A DNA stretch of 8,041 nt from Pseudomonadota bacterium (GCA_018816605.1 JAHIVS010000640.1:1-8041); one strand, 5' to 3'; shown: positions 1 to 6,457, counted from the stretch's first letter. A program made the numbers and translations. Notes: generated by a model from the letters alone, not told the origin.

Positions 1-896
1 ATGCAAAAAATAATGACAGCCCCTATGAATACCGGTGTGGGGCTGGCGAGCAAATGTTTCGCAAATTCCGCACCCATCTTGGTCTCGGCACCGGACCGGG
101 ACACCAGAAGACCAGATGCTGCCGAGATGAGCAAGGCAGGGATCTGGGAGACCAGGCCGTCCCCGACGGTTAAAAGGGTGTAATTGGTCAAGGCTTCGCC
201 CATCTCCATTCCCTGCTGGAGCACGCCGATGACAAAGCCGCCCACAATATTGATCATGGTGATCACGATCCCGGCAACCGCATCCCCCCGGACAAATTTG
301 GAAGCGCCGTCCATGGCGCCATGGAATTCAGATTCCCGGGCAATGGCTTTCCGCCTGTCCCTGGCCTCAACCTCATCAATCATACCGGCATTGAGATCCG
401 CATCAATGGCCATCTGCTTTCCGGGCATGGCATCCAGGGTGAACCGGGCCGCCACCTCTGCAATCCTGCCCGCACCCTTGGTAATGACCATAAAATTAAT
501 GAGCACCAGAATGATAAAAACAACCAGTCCCACCACATAATTTCCGCCCACCACAAAACTGCCGAAGGACATGATAACCGCTCCGGCAGCAGAAGGCCCT
601 TCACTTCCGTGTAAAAGAATCAACCGGGTGGAGGCCACATTCAGGGAAAGCCGGAAAAGGGTCAGAACCAGCAACAGCGAAGGGAAAATACTAAACTCCA
701 ATGGTTTGGTCGTATACATGGTGGTGATGAGCACCATAATGGCAAAAGAAATATTCAATGCCAGGAAAAAATCCAGGATCATGGGATGGATGGGCAGAAT
801 CATTGCCATGAGGATGCCGATAAAGGCAACGATCATTAAAATATCCGAGGATTCGCTTTTTAACCCGGCAAGAATGCCGGTTCCTTCTGCTGCCAT
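1..896 (-). CDS. flhA: Flagellar export gate protein FlhA, N-terminal part (gene runs off the left edge)
   Basis: FlhA is the large inner-membrane component of the flagellar type III export gate. It forms a nonameric ring whose membrane part couples proton flow to export and whose cytoplasmic domain docks chaperone-substrate complexes. The first 298 codons are present, out of about 690-700 in the family. They hold the membrane domain with several hydrophobic helices (about 20-60, 65-82, 100-140 and 205-228). The FHIPEP family signature is at residues 144-167, with the core [21 protein letters not shown] at 201-209 contains D205, which matches the conserved proton-pathway Asp of Salmonella FlhA (Asp208). 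The ATG at 894-896 is fixed as the start because an in-frame TGA lies directly upstream (897-899) and an AAGGGG ribosome binding site sits 5 nt before it. The gene follows flhB by 58 bp, the widest gap in this operon. The cytoplasmic domain is outside the window. Confidence 0.97.
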   Translation of the reverse strand, partial: MAAEGTGILAGLKSESSDILMIVAFIGILMAMILPIHPMILDFFLALNISFAIMVLITTMYTTKPLEFSIFPSLLLVLTLFRLSLNVASTRLILLHGSEGPSAAGAVIMSFGSFVVGGNYVVGLVVFIILVLINFMVITKGAGRIAEVAARFTLDAMPGKQMAIDADLNAGMIDEVEARDRRKAIARESEFHGAMDGASKFVRGDAVAGIVITMINIVGGFVIGVLQQGMEMGEALTNYTLLTVGDGLVSQIPALLISAASGLLVSRSGAETKMGAEFAKHLLASPTPVFIGAVIIFC

Positions 897-954
897 TCAC
901 ACCCCTTGTTGCATCATCTTTGACACCCAGCGTCAAAAATATGTCAATAATCGA
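897..954 (-). promoter_or_regulatory. flhB-flhA leader with small hairpin and ribosome binding site
   Basis: This 58-bp spacer is the only real gap inside the fliL-to-flhA run. On the minus strand it holds a 6-bp stem TTTGAC/GTCAAA (919-924 with 932-937, 7-nt loop), followed by AAGGGG at 902-907, which lies 5 nt before the flhA ATG. A TTGACA is present further upstream but no -10 box follows at 16-18 bp, so I do not call a promoter. The hairpin has no U-tract and is not a convincing terminator. It could tune flhA translation or protect an mRNA end, which is inference only. Confidence 0.45.
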
Positions 955-2025
955 TCATTGGCTGTTCTTCAGTTTGTACACATAGGCCAGTAATTCTGCC
1001 ACTGCCTGGTAATATTCAATGGGGACTTCCCCCCCAATGTCTACATGACTATACAAATTTCGGGCCAATTGTTTGTCTTCCACCAGGGGAACATTATTTT
1101 CCCTTGCAATTTTTCGGATATTTTTTGCCACAGCGCCTGCCCCCTTGGCCACAACCCGGGGGGCATCCATTGTTTTTCCGTCATATTTCAGGGCCACGGC
1201 AAGCCGGGTCGGGTTGGTCACCACCACATCTGCCTTGGGCACATCCGCCATCATGCGTTTACGGGCGGCGTCATGCTGGAGCTGGCGGATTCTTGACTTG
1301 ACGATGGGGTCCCCTTCTGTCTGTTTTGTCTCATCCTTGACCTCCTTCTTGGTCATTTTCTGGTCTTCCAGAAATTTCCATTTCTGGTAGGCATAATCCA
1401 GAAGGGCCACCACCATCATAATCAGGCAGACCTTAATAAAAATCCAGAAGGAAATTTTCAACATAAACAGCAGGATCTGGCCGATGGAATTATCATACAA
1501 TCGGTTGATATTATCAAGTTCTCCCTTGATGGCATAATAGACCACAACAGAGATCACACCGATCTTGACCAGATTTTTTACCATTTCCACCACGGCCCGG
1601 GAAGAAAATTTTTGTTTAAACCCATTGATGGGATTCAGTTTTGAAAGTTTGGGTTCAACGGCTTTCCAGGAGATGGCAAACCCCACCTGGGCCACATTTG
1701 AGAGAAGTGCAATCACATAGACACCGGCAAAAAGCGGCAGGCACATCAGCAGCATTTTCCAGCCATGGAAGGCCAGAAGATGTATCATTTCAAACTGGGT
1801 AAAATCAGGGATGCGTGTAAAATTAAAATTGTAGTAAAAGACCTCAAGGGCGTTGTTATAAATAAAAAAAGCCGACGACCACAGGGCAATCACACCGCCC
1901 ATGAGAACAAAAACCGACGGGATTTCATTGCTTTTGGCAACCTGACCTTCTTCACGGGCCTTACTCAGCTTCCGCGACGACGCATCTTCTGATTTCTCTC
2001 CGCCACTTTCCGGATCTTCGGCCAT
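955..2025 (-). CDS. flhB: Flagellar export switch protein FlhB
   Basis: FlhB is an inner-membrane export-gate subunit. Its cytoplasmic domain switches the apparatus from rod/hook to filament substrates. Length (356 aa) is normal. The N-terminus has the typical charged stretch (SSRKLSKAREEGQVAKS, 17-33), then four hydrophobic segments (about 36-58, 88-112, 152-166, 183-211), the conserved linker helix (KMTKKEVKDE, 223-232) and the C-terminal domain. The autocleavage site, normally NPTH, reads NPTR here (residues 271-274). In the family cleavage falls between N and P. The rest of the motif (VVVT before, LAVALKYD after) is intact. The ATG directly abuts the fliR stop (TAG-ATG, no spacer), and the ribosome binding site is the G-rich end of fliR, so the two genes are probably translationally coupled. 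The gene ends with TGA, 58 bp before flhA. Confidence 0.98.
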   Translation of the reverse strand: MAEDPESGGEKSEDASSRKLSKAREEGQVAKSNEIPSVFVLMGGVIALWSSAFFIYNNALEVFYYNFNFTRIPDFTQFEMIHLLAFHGWKMLLMCLPLFAGVYVIALLSNVAQVGFAISWKAVEPKLSKLNPINGFKQKFSSRAVVEMVKNLVKIGVISVVVYYAIKGELDNINRLYDNSIGQILLFMLKISFWIFIKVCLIMMVVALLDYAYQKWKFLEDQKMTKKEVKDETKQTEGDPIVKSRIRQLQHDAARKRMMADVPKADVVVTNPTRLAVALKYDGKTMDAPRVVAKGAGAVAKNIRKIARENNVPLVEDKQLARNLYSHVDIGGEVPIEYYQAVAELLAYVYKLKNSQ

Positions 2026-2817
2026 CTATCCCCCACCCCCTGCAAAAAACAACAGGTACATTAACAATTTTTTAAATCCATCCACATAGTCCCGGGTTAT
2101 GATAACGATAATTTCAAGGGTCAGGCCAAAAAGGAACAGACCGGCCACAATCTTCAAAGGAAAGGCCACAATCATGACATTCATCTGGGGGGCAAATTTT
2201 GAAACCAGCCCAAACCCCACACTCACAAAAAAAAGGGCCGCAATCACCGGCGCCCCGATTTTTATGGCCACCAGAAAAAGGTTGCCGGCCAGATCCAAAA
2301 TCTTTACCAGCATAACTTTTTTTATCATAAAAACCCCCACCGGAACCAGCTGGAAGCTATCGATCATGGCGGAAATAATGATGTGGTGTCCGTTTAAGAC
2401 AAGGAAGACCACCACGCAGACCCAATACCCCAGTTGATCCATGATGGACACATCGGTACCGCTCTGGGGGTCCACCACATTGATCATGGAAAACCCCATT
2501 TGAAAACCGATCACCTGCCCTGCCAGCTGAACCGATCCGAAAAAGATTCTCAGGCAAAGACCCAGGGTCAGGCCGATCATTGCTTCGGCCATGATTAAAA
2601 TTCCCGTGGAGATGGCATCCAGGGGAAACCGTGTCAGGTCCACAGGAACAACGGAATAAAAGAGAAGGGACATGACCATGGCAAATCCCATTTTCAGCAT
2701 GGCGGGAAAAACAGCGGATGAAAAAATGGGAAACATGAGCAGAAAGATGCTCACCCTCAACAAAACCAGCATATAGGTCCTGAACTGCACCGGATCTATA
2801 ACGTTGAGGATTTCCAT
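2026..2817 (-). CDS. fliR: Flagellar export gate protein FliR
   Basis: FliR is one copy per export gate. With FliP and FliQ it forms the helical pore through which flagellar substrates leave the cytoplasm. The 263-residue product is of normal length and almost wholly hydrophobic, with about six predicted membrane segments. Recognisable family stretches include the N-terminal FRTYMLVLLRVSIFLLMFPIF (split here by position 12-32) and the central GFQMGFSMINVVDPQSG (about 104-120). The ATG at 2815-2817 follows fliQ by 12 bp and has an AAAGG ribosome binding site 7 nt upstream. The last four residues are all Gly (FFAGGGG), and these codons at the same time form the GGGGGTGGGGGA ribosome binding region of flhB. 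The stop codon TAG is immediately followed by the flhB ATG. Confidence 0.97.
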   Translation of the reverse strand: MEILNVIDPVQFRTYMLVLLRVSIFLLMFPIFSSAVFPAMLKMGFAMVMSLLFYSVVPVDLTRFPLDAISTGILIMAEAMIGLTLGLCLRIFFGSVQLAGQVIGFQMGFSMINVVDPQSGTDVSIMDQLGYWVCVVVFLVLNGHHIIISAMIDSFQLVPVGVFMIKKVMLVKILDLAGNLFLVAIKIGAPVIAALFFVSVGFGLVSKFAPQMNVMIVAFPLKIVAGLFLFGLTLEIIVIITRDYVDGFKKLLMYLLFFAGGGG

Positions 2818-2829
2818 GGAGAAGCCTTT

Positions 2830-3099
2830 CTATCGGATATACATGGGAATATTTTCAAACACGTGGGTGGTAAAACTGGTGACTTCTTCCAGCATCCAGG
2901 GGGCGGCAAACAAAAGCCCCAGAAAAACAGCAATAATTTTGGGAACAAAGGTCAGGGTCATCTCCTGGATCTGGGTGACCGCCTGGAATACGCTGATAAT
3001 CAATCCCGCCACAAGTCCCAGGCCCAGCATGGGCATGGAAAGATAAATGGTCAGAAGAATGGCTTCCTTGGCAAATTCGACAACAAATTCAGGGGTCAT
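2830..3099 (-). CDS. fliQ: Flagellar export gate protein FliQ
   Basis: FliQ is a small inner-membrane protein present in four copies around the FliP-FliR core of the export gate. The 89-residue product matches the usual family length and begins with the typical MTPEFVVEFAKEAI. It has two long hydrophobic hairpin helices (about 12-38 and 50-72), joined by a short segment with the conserved FQAVTQIQEMTL (38-49). I chose the ATG at 3097-3099. The frame stays open further upstream to an ATG at 3145-3147, but that would add 16 non-conserved residues overlapping the end of fliP. The chosen start lies 2 bp after the fliP stop, and a GGAG within the last fliP codons supplies the ribosome binding site. 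Confidence 0.97.
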   Translation of the reverse strand: MTPEFVVEFAKEAILLTIYLSMPMLGLGLVAGLIISVFQAVTQIQEMTLTFVPKIIAVFLGLLFAAPWMLEEVTSFTTHVFENIPMYIR

Positions 3100-3101
3100 G
3101 G

Positions 3102-3878
3102 CTACACTCCAAAACTTTTTATTAGGGAACCGCAAATTAAATTCCATCCATCCACAAGGACAAAGAGCATGAGCTTGAACGGCAAAGATATCATCACCGG
3201 CGGCAGCATCATCATGCCCATGGCCAGCAGAACAGATGCCACAACCATGTCGATCACCAGAAACGGAATATACAATACAAAACCGATGATAAAAGCGGTT
3301 TTCAGCTCGGAGATCACATAGGCCGGAATGAGCACCAGCAAAGAGACATCTTCCCTCGTCTCGGGCTTCTTCATATCCGCCTCCTTGACAAACAGGGCAA
3401 TATCTTTTTCCCTTGTGTTCAGCAGCAAAAATTTGCGTATGGGTTTTTGTGCCGCTTCAAAAGCCGTCTCATAGGAAATTTTACGTTCAAGATAGGGATT
3501 GAGCGATTGATTGTACACATCCAGTGCAACGGGCTTTATGATAAAAAAGGTCATGAAAAGGGCAAGTCCGATCACCACCTGGTTGGGGGGACTGGACTGG
3601 GTGCCGATGGCCTGGCGCAGGAAATGAAATACCACCACAAGCCTTGTAAAAGGGGTCATCAATATCAGAATAGCCGGTGCCAGGGAAATCACGGTTAAAA
3701 GGGCGATAATCTCAAGGACCACAGCGACTTCTTCGGGCTCGGTGGCCGTTGTTACATTCAGTTCAAGGGAAGGGATGGGGAATGTAACTGCCAGGGCAAT
3801 CCCCTGGGAAAATACCAGCAGCAAAAGGACAAGGGCAGACTGCATCAGACGTCTGTCAATTGACAATTTTTTACGCAT
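3102..3878 (-). CDS. fliP: Flagellar export gate protein FliP
   Basis: FliP forms the pentameric core of the export pore. It is unusual among gate proteins in carrying a cleavable signal peptide. Here residues 1-30 fit one: positively charged MRKK, a hydrophobic stretch (LVLLLLVFSQG) and a likely cleavage after ALA at residue 30. The rest shows the family signature PAYVISELKTAFIIGF (185-200), the conserved loop RQAIGTQSSPPNQV (89-102) and a methionine-rich loop MGMMMLPP (210-217), which in known structures forms the gasket that closes the resting pore. Length (258 aa) is normal. The ATG overlaps the end of fliO by 8 bp (ATGCGTAA contains the fliO stop), so the two are translated from overlapping frames. 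A second in-frame Met at residue 12 would remove the charged part of the signal and lacks a ribosome binding site. Confidence 0.97.
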   Translation of the reverse strand: MRKKLSIDRRLMQSALVLLLLVFSQGIALAVTFPIPSLELNVTTATEPEEVAVVLEIIALLTVISLAPAILILMTPFTRLVVVFHFLRQAIGTQSSPPNQVVIGLALFMTFFIIKPVALDVYNQSLNPYLERKISYETAFEAAQKPIRKFLLLNTREKDIALFVKEADMKKPETREDVSLLVLIPAYVISELKTAFIIGFVLYIPFLVIDMVVASVLLAMGMMMLPPVMISLPFKLMLFVLVDGWNLICGSLIKSFGV

Positions 3879-4284
3879 CCTTCACCGGGTCCGTATCAAT
3901 GGTGGTTTTTTTAAATTTTGAAAATGCGTGTCCCAGTTTTTGGTTCAAAAGATCTGAAAACCCGGCATCCGCATCCTTGGGAGTCGGTCCCCCGGACAGA
4001 GCGGTAATATCAGCACGTTTTTCCAGGACGGCAATTTTTGAGATCTGATTGGGGGTCACCCCGATGAGGATGGTTTCATCCAAAACAGTTACCAGGACCA
4101 GCTTTTCCTTCGGAGACAGATGATGGACCGTCAGCACCCGAATAAGATCTCTGGTTCCGTCTTTCACCCGTGCCACCAGAAAGCGCCGGATCAGATAAAA
4201 GACAAAGAGCAGCAGTGCCAGGGCCATAAACAAGACACCAAAGGTCCGGGCAAAGGCGATCCATATGTCAGCATCGGCATTCAA
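3871..4284 (-). CDS. fliO: Flagellar assembly protein FliO, TTG start
   Basis: FliO is a bitopic membrane protein that helps assemble the FliP ring of the export gate and is not part of the finished pore in well-studied species. This 137-residue product has a short N-terminus, one strong membrane helix (about 12-33, followed by RR), and a cytoplasmic domain with the typical FliO pattern LTVHHLSPKEKLVLVTVLDETILIGVTP (51-78, key parts), ending in a basic, poorly conserved tail. FliO is weakly conserved, so its position between fliN and fliP adds much weight. The start is a TTG at 4282-4284 overlapping the fliN stop (TTGA, 4 bp). An in-frame TGA three codons upstream, and the next Met lying inside the membrane helix, leave TTG as the only sensible start. 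Rare-start translation is probably sustained by coupling to fliN. Confidence 0.92.
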   Translation of the reverse strand: MNADADIWIAFARTFGVLFMALALLLFVFYLIRRFLVARVKDGTRDLIRVLTVHHLSPKEKLVLVTVLDETILIGVTPNQISKIAVLEKRADITALSGGPTPKDADAGFSDLLNQKLGHAFSKFKKTTIDTDPVKDA

Positions 4285-4619
4285 TGATCTTCAGCCGCCA
4301 GGGATTTTACCCGATCTATGGGGGTAATCACATCGGTCAGGCGAACACCGAATTTTTCATTGACCACCACCACTTCTCCCCGGGCAATGAGCTTTCGATT
4401 GATATAGACCTCCAAAGGCTCACCGGCCAGCTTATTGAGCTCAATAATAGAGCCCTGACCCAGTTGAAGAAGGTCGTTGACAAGCATCTTGGTTTTTCCA
4501 AGCTCAACGGAAAGCTCCAGGGGAATATCCAGGATAAAATCCAGTTCCCTTGCTTCCTGTTCCTCACTTTTCCCGACAATTTCCCCAGACGCTTCTGTGG
4601 TATTATTTTCATCAGCCAT
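4281..4619 (-). CDS. fliN: Flagellar motor switch protein FliN
   Basis: FliN forms the lower part of the C-ring at the cytoplasmic face of the motor. It takes part in rotation switching and binds the FliH export complex. The 112-residue product has an acidic, variable N-terminus (1-27) followed by one SpoA/FliMN C-terminal domain (about 28-98). Family residues visible include LDIPLELSVELGKT (30-43), LLQLGQGSIIELNKLAGEPLEV (core about 50-71) and ARGEVVVVNEKFGVRLTDV (79-97). There is no extra CheC-like domain, so it is a plain FliN and not a FliY. The ATG is 2 bp after the fliM stop. The ribosome binding site is weak (GAGAA-type), so coupling to fliM is likely. Its stop codon overlaps the TTG start of fliO. 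Confidence 0.97.
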   Translation of the reverse strand: MADENNTTEASGEIVGKSEEQEARELDFILDIPLELSVELGKTKMLVNDLLQLGQGSIIELNKLAGEPLEVYINRKLIARGEVVVVNEKFGVRLTDVITPIDRVKSLAAEDH

Positions 4620-4621
4620 GT

Positions 4622-5614
4622 TTAATTCTCACAATCTGTTATTATTTTTTCTTCGATCTTAAATGCCTGAAATCCCCTTTGGACACCGATGTATCCGGTC
4701 AGTTTTTCCAACCCGCCCACAAAACAGAACAAGGGGTCGGCCGCGGCATTGTCCAGTTGAATCACATCCCCTTTTTGCATGTACAGCACCTTTTCACCGG
4801 TTACCTCTGTCTTTCCCAGCTGAATCCTAAGATCCACGGTTGAGTTGAGGATAACTTCCCTGATCATCCTGCGCCAATTGGTATCGATCTCCTCTATTTC
4901 TGCCTGAACACCCGAGGATAATTTATTGCGCATGGGTTCAATCATTGAATAGGGATAGCAGACCACCAGGTTTCCGGCAGCCTGTTCCAACTCTATTTCA
5001 AAACGGGTGACGATGACCAGATCCGTGGGCAGTACAATGGCGGTAAACTGGGGGTTCATTTCCGATCGAATGAGAGAAGCCTTTACCGGTTCAATGGGGA
5101 CCCAGGAGGCCTCAATATTTTTCAATACCGCAAGCACGGCCTTTCGAATCATGACCTCTTCGATTCTGGTGAATTCCCGTCCTTCCACACGGGCTTTTCC
5201 AAGGGCCTCTCCGCCAAAAAACGTATCAATCAGATTGTATACCAGCTGGCTTTCAAAAACGACGAGGCCGTGTCCCCTTAAGGGTTCCATCCTGAAAACA
5301 TGGAGGCTTGTGGGCACGGGAAGGCTTCTCACAAATTCTGAAAACTTCAAGGTATCAAAGGGATTGGCACTGACATCCACATTGGTTTGCAGCAAAGAGG
5401 ACAAGGTGGCGCGCACTTCCCTGGAAAGCCGCTCATTGATCACGTCAAAGGTGGGCATTCTTGCCCTGACCACCTTATCCTGGCTGGTAAAATCATAGGA
5501 AATAATCCCCTCAACCGACTCGGGGAGTTCACTATCCTTTTCTGTTTCAACCTCGCCTGAATCCAGACCGTCCAACAGACTGTCAACTTCGTCCTGGGAT
5601 AAAATTTCACTCAT
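4622..5614 (-). CDS. fliM: Flagellar motor switch protein FliM
   Basis: FliM is the C-ring protein that binds phosphorylated CheY and passes the switching signal to FliG. The 330-residue product has the three expected parts. The N-terminal CheY-binding peptide is ILSQDEVDSLL (4-14), close to the usual LSQxEIDxLL, so chemotactic control of rotation is expected. The CheC-like middle domain spans about 45-230 with SLHVFRMEPLRGHGLVVFE (103-121), and the SpoA-type C-terminal domain spans about 255-322 with TVDLRIQLGKTEVTG (259-273). The FliG-facing GGxG motif reads GGEA here (134-137), with the next Gly two residues later. The ATG lies 7 bp after the fliL stop and the stop is 2 bp before fliN. The ribosome binding site is weak, as for the other coupled genes in this run. 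Confidence 0.98.
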   Translation of the reverse strand: MSEILSQDEVDSLLDGLDSGEVETEKDSELPESVEGIISYDFTSQDKVVRARMPTFDVINERLSREVRATLSSLLQTNVDVSANPFDTLKFSEFVRSLPVPTSLHVFRMEPLRGHGLVVFESQLVYNLIDTFFGGEALGKARVEGREFTRIEEVMIRKAVLAVLKNIEASWVPIEPVKASLIRSEMNPQFTAIVLPTDLVIVTRFEIELEQAAGNLVVCYPYSMIEPMRNKLSSGVQAEIEEIDTNWRRMIREVILNSTVDLRIQLGKTEVTGEKVLYMQKGDVIQLDNAAADPLFCFVGGLEKLTGYIGVQRGFQAFKIEEKIITDCEN

Positions 5615-5621
5615 GGCATCA

Positions 5622-6236
5622 TCACTGCATTATTAGGTTAGTAAAATAAACATTTCTGACCATGACCTTGGGAAAGAGGACATTGATCCGCCCAAGCAGC
5701 TCATATTTTAATTGGAGCTTGCCTTCTGGAGTTCTCAACTCAAGCCATCCTGTCTCCCGGACCTGATCCATGACAATTTTTCGGATTTTTTCCTGCATGG
5801 ATTCCACCTGTTTTCTCTGGGTGTGATCAATCAATTCCAGGGAAATATCAAGGCTGACAAATTGCATGGCAGAGTTTCCCTTCAGCGGGATACGCACAAA
5901 GTGCTCCAGGGCAACGATATCTTCAAAAAAAGCGTCACCTGTTACATCCGAATTTTCCGATTTATCAGGCCCGGCCTGATCGGTTTTTTCCACAACTTGG
6001 GTGCCGGGGCCGGAACCCTCTTCTGCTGTTCTCCCAAAGAAGAAAAAGGCGCCCCCTGCAAGCATTCCCACCATGGCAACACCTGCCACCAGAATGGAAA
6101 GCTGTTTTTTCTTAACCCCCGAAAGCCGTTGTACAAATGATTTTTTTTCCACTGGCGCCTGGGATTGAACTCTTTTTTTTCCCAGAGGGCCCTCTTCCGT
6201 GTCGCCATCCATTTCTTCTAGCAGGTCTTCAGTCAA
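5622..6236 (-). CDS. fliL: Flagellar basal body-associated protein FliL (start uncertain: TTG 6236 or GTG 6257)
   Basis: FliL is a single-pass inner-membrane protein that surrounds the MotAB stators and stabilises the motor. The product has a charged cytoplasmic N-terminus of about 45 residues (longer than the 15-20 usual in the family), a membrane helix (SILVAGVAMVGMLAGGAFFFF), an acidic/polar linker, and a periplasmic FliL domain ending in the typical VYFTNLIMQ. The frame is open up to a GTG at 6255-6257 (211 aa), but that codon has no ribosome binding site. A strong GGTGGGAG sits 5 nt before an in-frame TTG at 6234-6236 (204 aa), which I prefer. An ATG at 6210-6212 is a third, weaker choice. 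It is the first gene of the run and sits just behind two promoter candidates. The FliL identity is firm and the exact start is not. Confidence 0.93.
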   Translation of the reverse strand: MTEDLLEEMDGDTEEGPLGKKRVQSQAPVEKKSFVQRLSGVKKKQLSILVAGVAMVGMLAGGAFFFFGRTAEEGSGPGTQVVEKTDQAGPDKSENSDVTGDAFFEDIVALEHFVRIPLKGNSAMQFVSLDISLELIDHTQRKQVESMQEKIRKIVMDQVRETGWLELRTPEGKLQLKYELLGRINVLFPKVMVRNVYFTNLIMQ

Positions 6237-6241
6237 AATAT

Positions 6242-6249
6242 CTCCCACC
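6242..6249 (-). promoter_or_regulatory. Ribosome binding site deciding the fliL start
   Basis: The minus strand reads GGTGGGAG here, then ATATT, then TTG at 6236-6234. The spacing of 5 nt suits initiation at TTG. The GTG at 6257, which gives the longer reading, has CAAATAACCAA before it and no purine-rich site. If GTG were used, this site would be internal coding sequence (codons for QVGD). N-terminal sequencing would settle it. Confidence 0.55.
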
Positions 6250-6296
6250 TGTTGCACTTGGTTATTTGAACTTGAAACATACCTGATATATGGGGT

Positions 6297-6312
6297 AGCA
6301 ATCCCTATGCCA
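6297..6312 (-). promoter_or_regulatory. Sigma54-type (-24/-12) promoter candidate for the fliL operon
   Basis: The minus strand reads TGGCAT-AGGGA-TTGCT. This matches the sigma54 (RpoN) consensus TGGCAC-N5-TTGCW at every position but one (T for the last C of the -24 box), with exact spacing between GG and GC. Transcription would start near 6286, about 29 nt before the GTG and 50 nt before the preferred TTG of fliL. Sigma54 control with a FleQ/FlrC-type activator is common for middle flagellar genes in Proteobacteria and related groups. The sequence match and position are seen here; the control is inferred. Confidence 0.7.
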
Positions 6313-6328
6313 GGCCTGACTTCTTTTT

Positions 6329-6343
6329 ACCGGGTATCACCGG
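6329..6343. repeat. ACCGG direct repeat with 10-bp period between the two promoters
   Basis: The plus strand has ACCGG at 6329-6333 and again at 6339-6343, one helical turn apart. They lie between the sigma70-like -10 box and the sigma54-like -24 box. A further imperfect pair, CCAGGACTTGAC (6349-6360) and CCAGGCCTGAC (6310-6320), lies 39 bp apart, and the second member overlaps the -24 box. These could be activator or repressor sites for the fliL operon, but short repeats of this size also arise by chance. Confidence 0.3.
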
Positions 6344-6364
6344 AAAGACCAGGACTTGACAGCA

Positions 6365-6393
6365 ATTATAGGGGTTGTAAGAAAAATTTGCAA
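6365..6393 (-). promoter_or_regulatory. Sigma70-like promoter candidate for the fliL operon
   Basis: The minus strand has TTGCAA (6393-6388), a 17-bp spacer, and a perfect -10 box TATAAT (6370-6365). The -35 box matches 4 of 6 positions of TTGACA. Transcription would start near 6358, leaving a leader of about 100-120 nt that contains the sigma54-like site and the short repeats. It lies just downstream of the flgE terminator, which fits a new transcription unit starting here. The upstream DNA is A/T-rich, which would help an UP-element type contact. Confidence 0.55.
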
Positions 6394-6409
6394 AATATTT
6401 TATGGAAAG

Positions 6410-6457
6410 AAACAATCCCGGGAAAGAAAACTTAAGTCTTCTCTCCCGGGATTGTTT
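6410..6457. repeat. 48-nt near-perfect palindrome with CCCGGG arms
   Basis: The sequence is symmetric around 6433/6434. The outer 14 bp on each side are perfectly complementary (AAACAATCCCGGGA at 6410-6423 with its complement at 6444-6457). The inner 10 positions pair except for two A/C mismatches (6424/6443 and 6429/6438), and the centre is CTTAAG. As RNA this would be a very long hairpin with almost no loop. On the minus strand it is followed by a mixed T-rich tail. It lies between the flgE terminator and the promoters of fliL. It may act as a back-up terminator, a 3'-end stabiliser or a dispersed repeat element. Confidence 0.8.

Noticed and set aside
919..952. Possible promoter before flhA (TTGACA on the minus strand)
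   Set aside because: No -10-like box follows at 16-18 bp, and flhA sits in line with the operon, so read-through from flhB is simpler.
184..993. Plus-strand open frames across the left end
   Set aside because: They are antisense to flhA, whose family signature and membrane helices are clear on the minus strand.
2830..3147. Longer reading of fliQ starting at 3147 (105 aa)
   Set aside because: The 16 extra residues overlap fliP and are not part of the FliQ family. The ATG at 3099 gives the normal 89 residues with MTPEF at the start and a ribosome binding site.
955..3878. Type III secretion injectisome instead of a flagellum
   Set aside because: The FliP/Q/R/FlhB/FlhA homologs are shared, but fliL, fliO, fliM with a CheY-binding peptide and a hook protein are flagellar.
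5007..5498. Plus-strand open frame of 163 codons
   Set aside because: It lies antisense within fliM, is rich in Ser/Thr/Arg as expected for a shadow frame, has no recognisable domain, and no promoter or ribosome binding site.
6356..6361. Plus-strand TTGACA as a -35 box
   Set aside because: The matching -10 position reads AAGAAA and there is no plus-strand gene downstream for it to serve.
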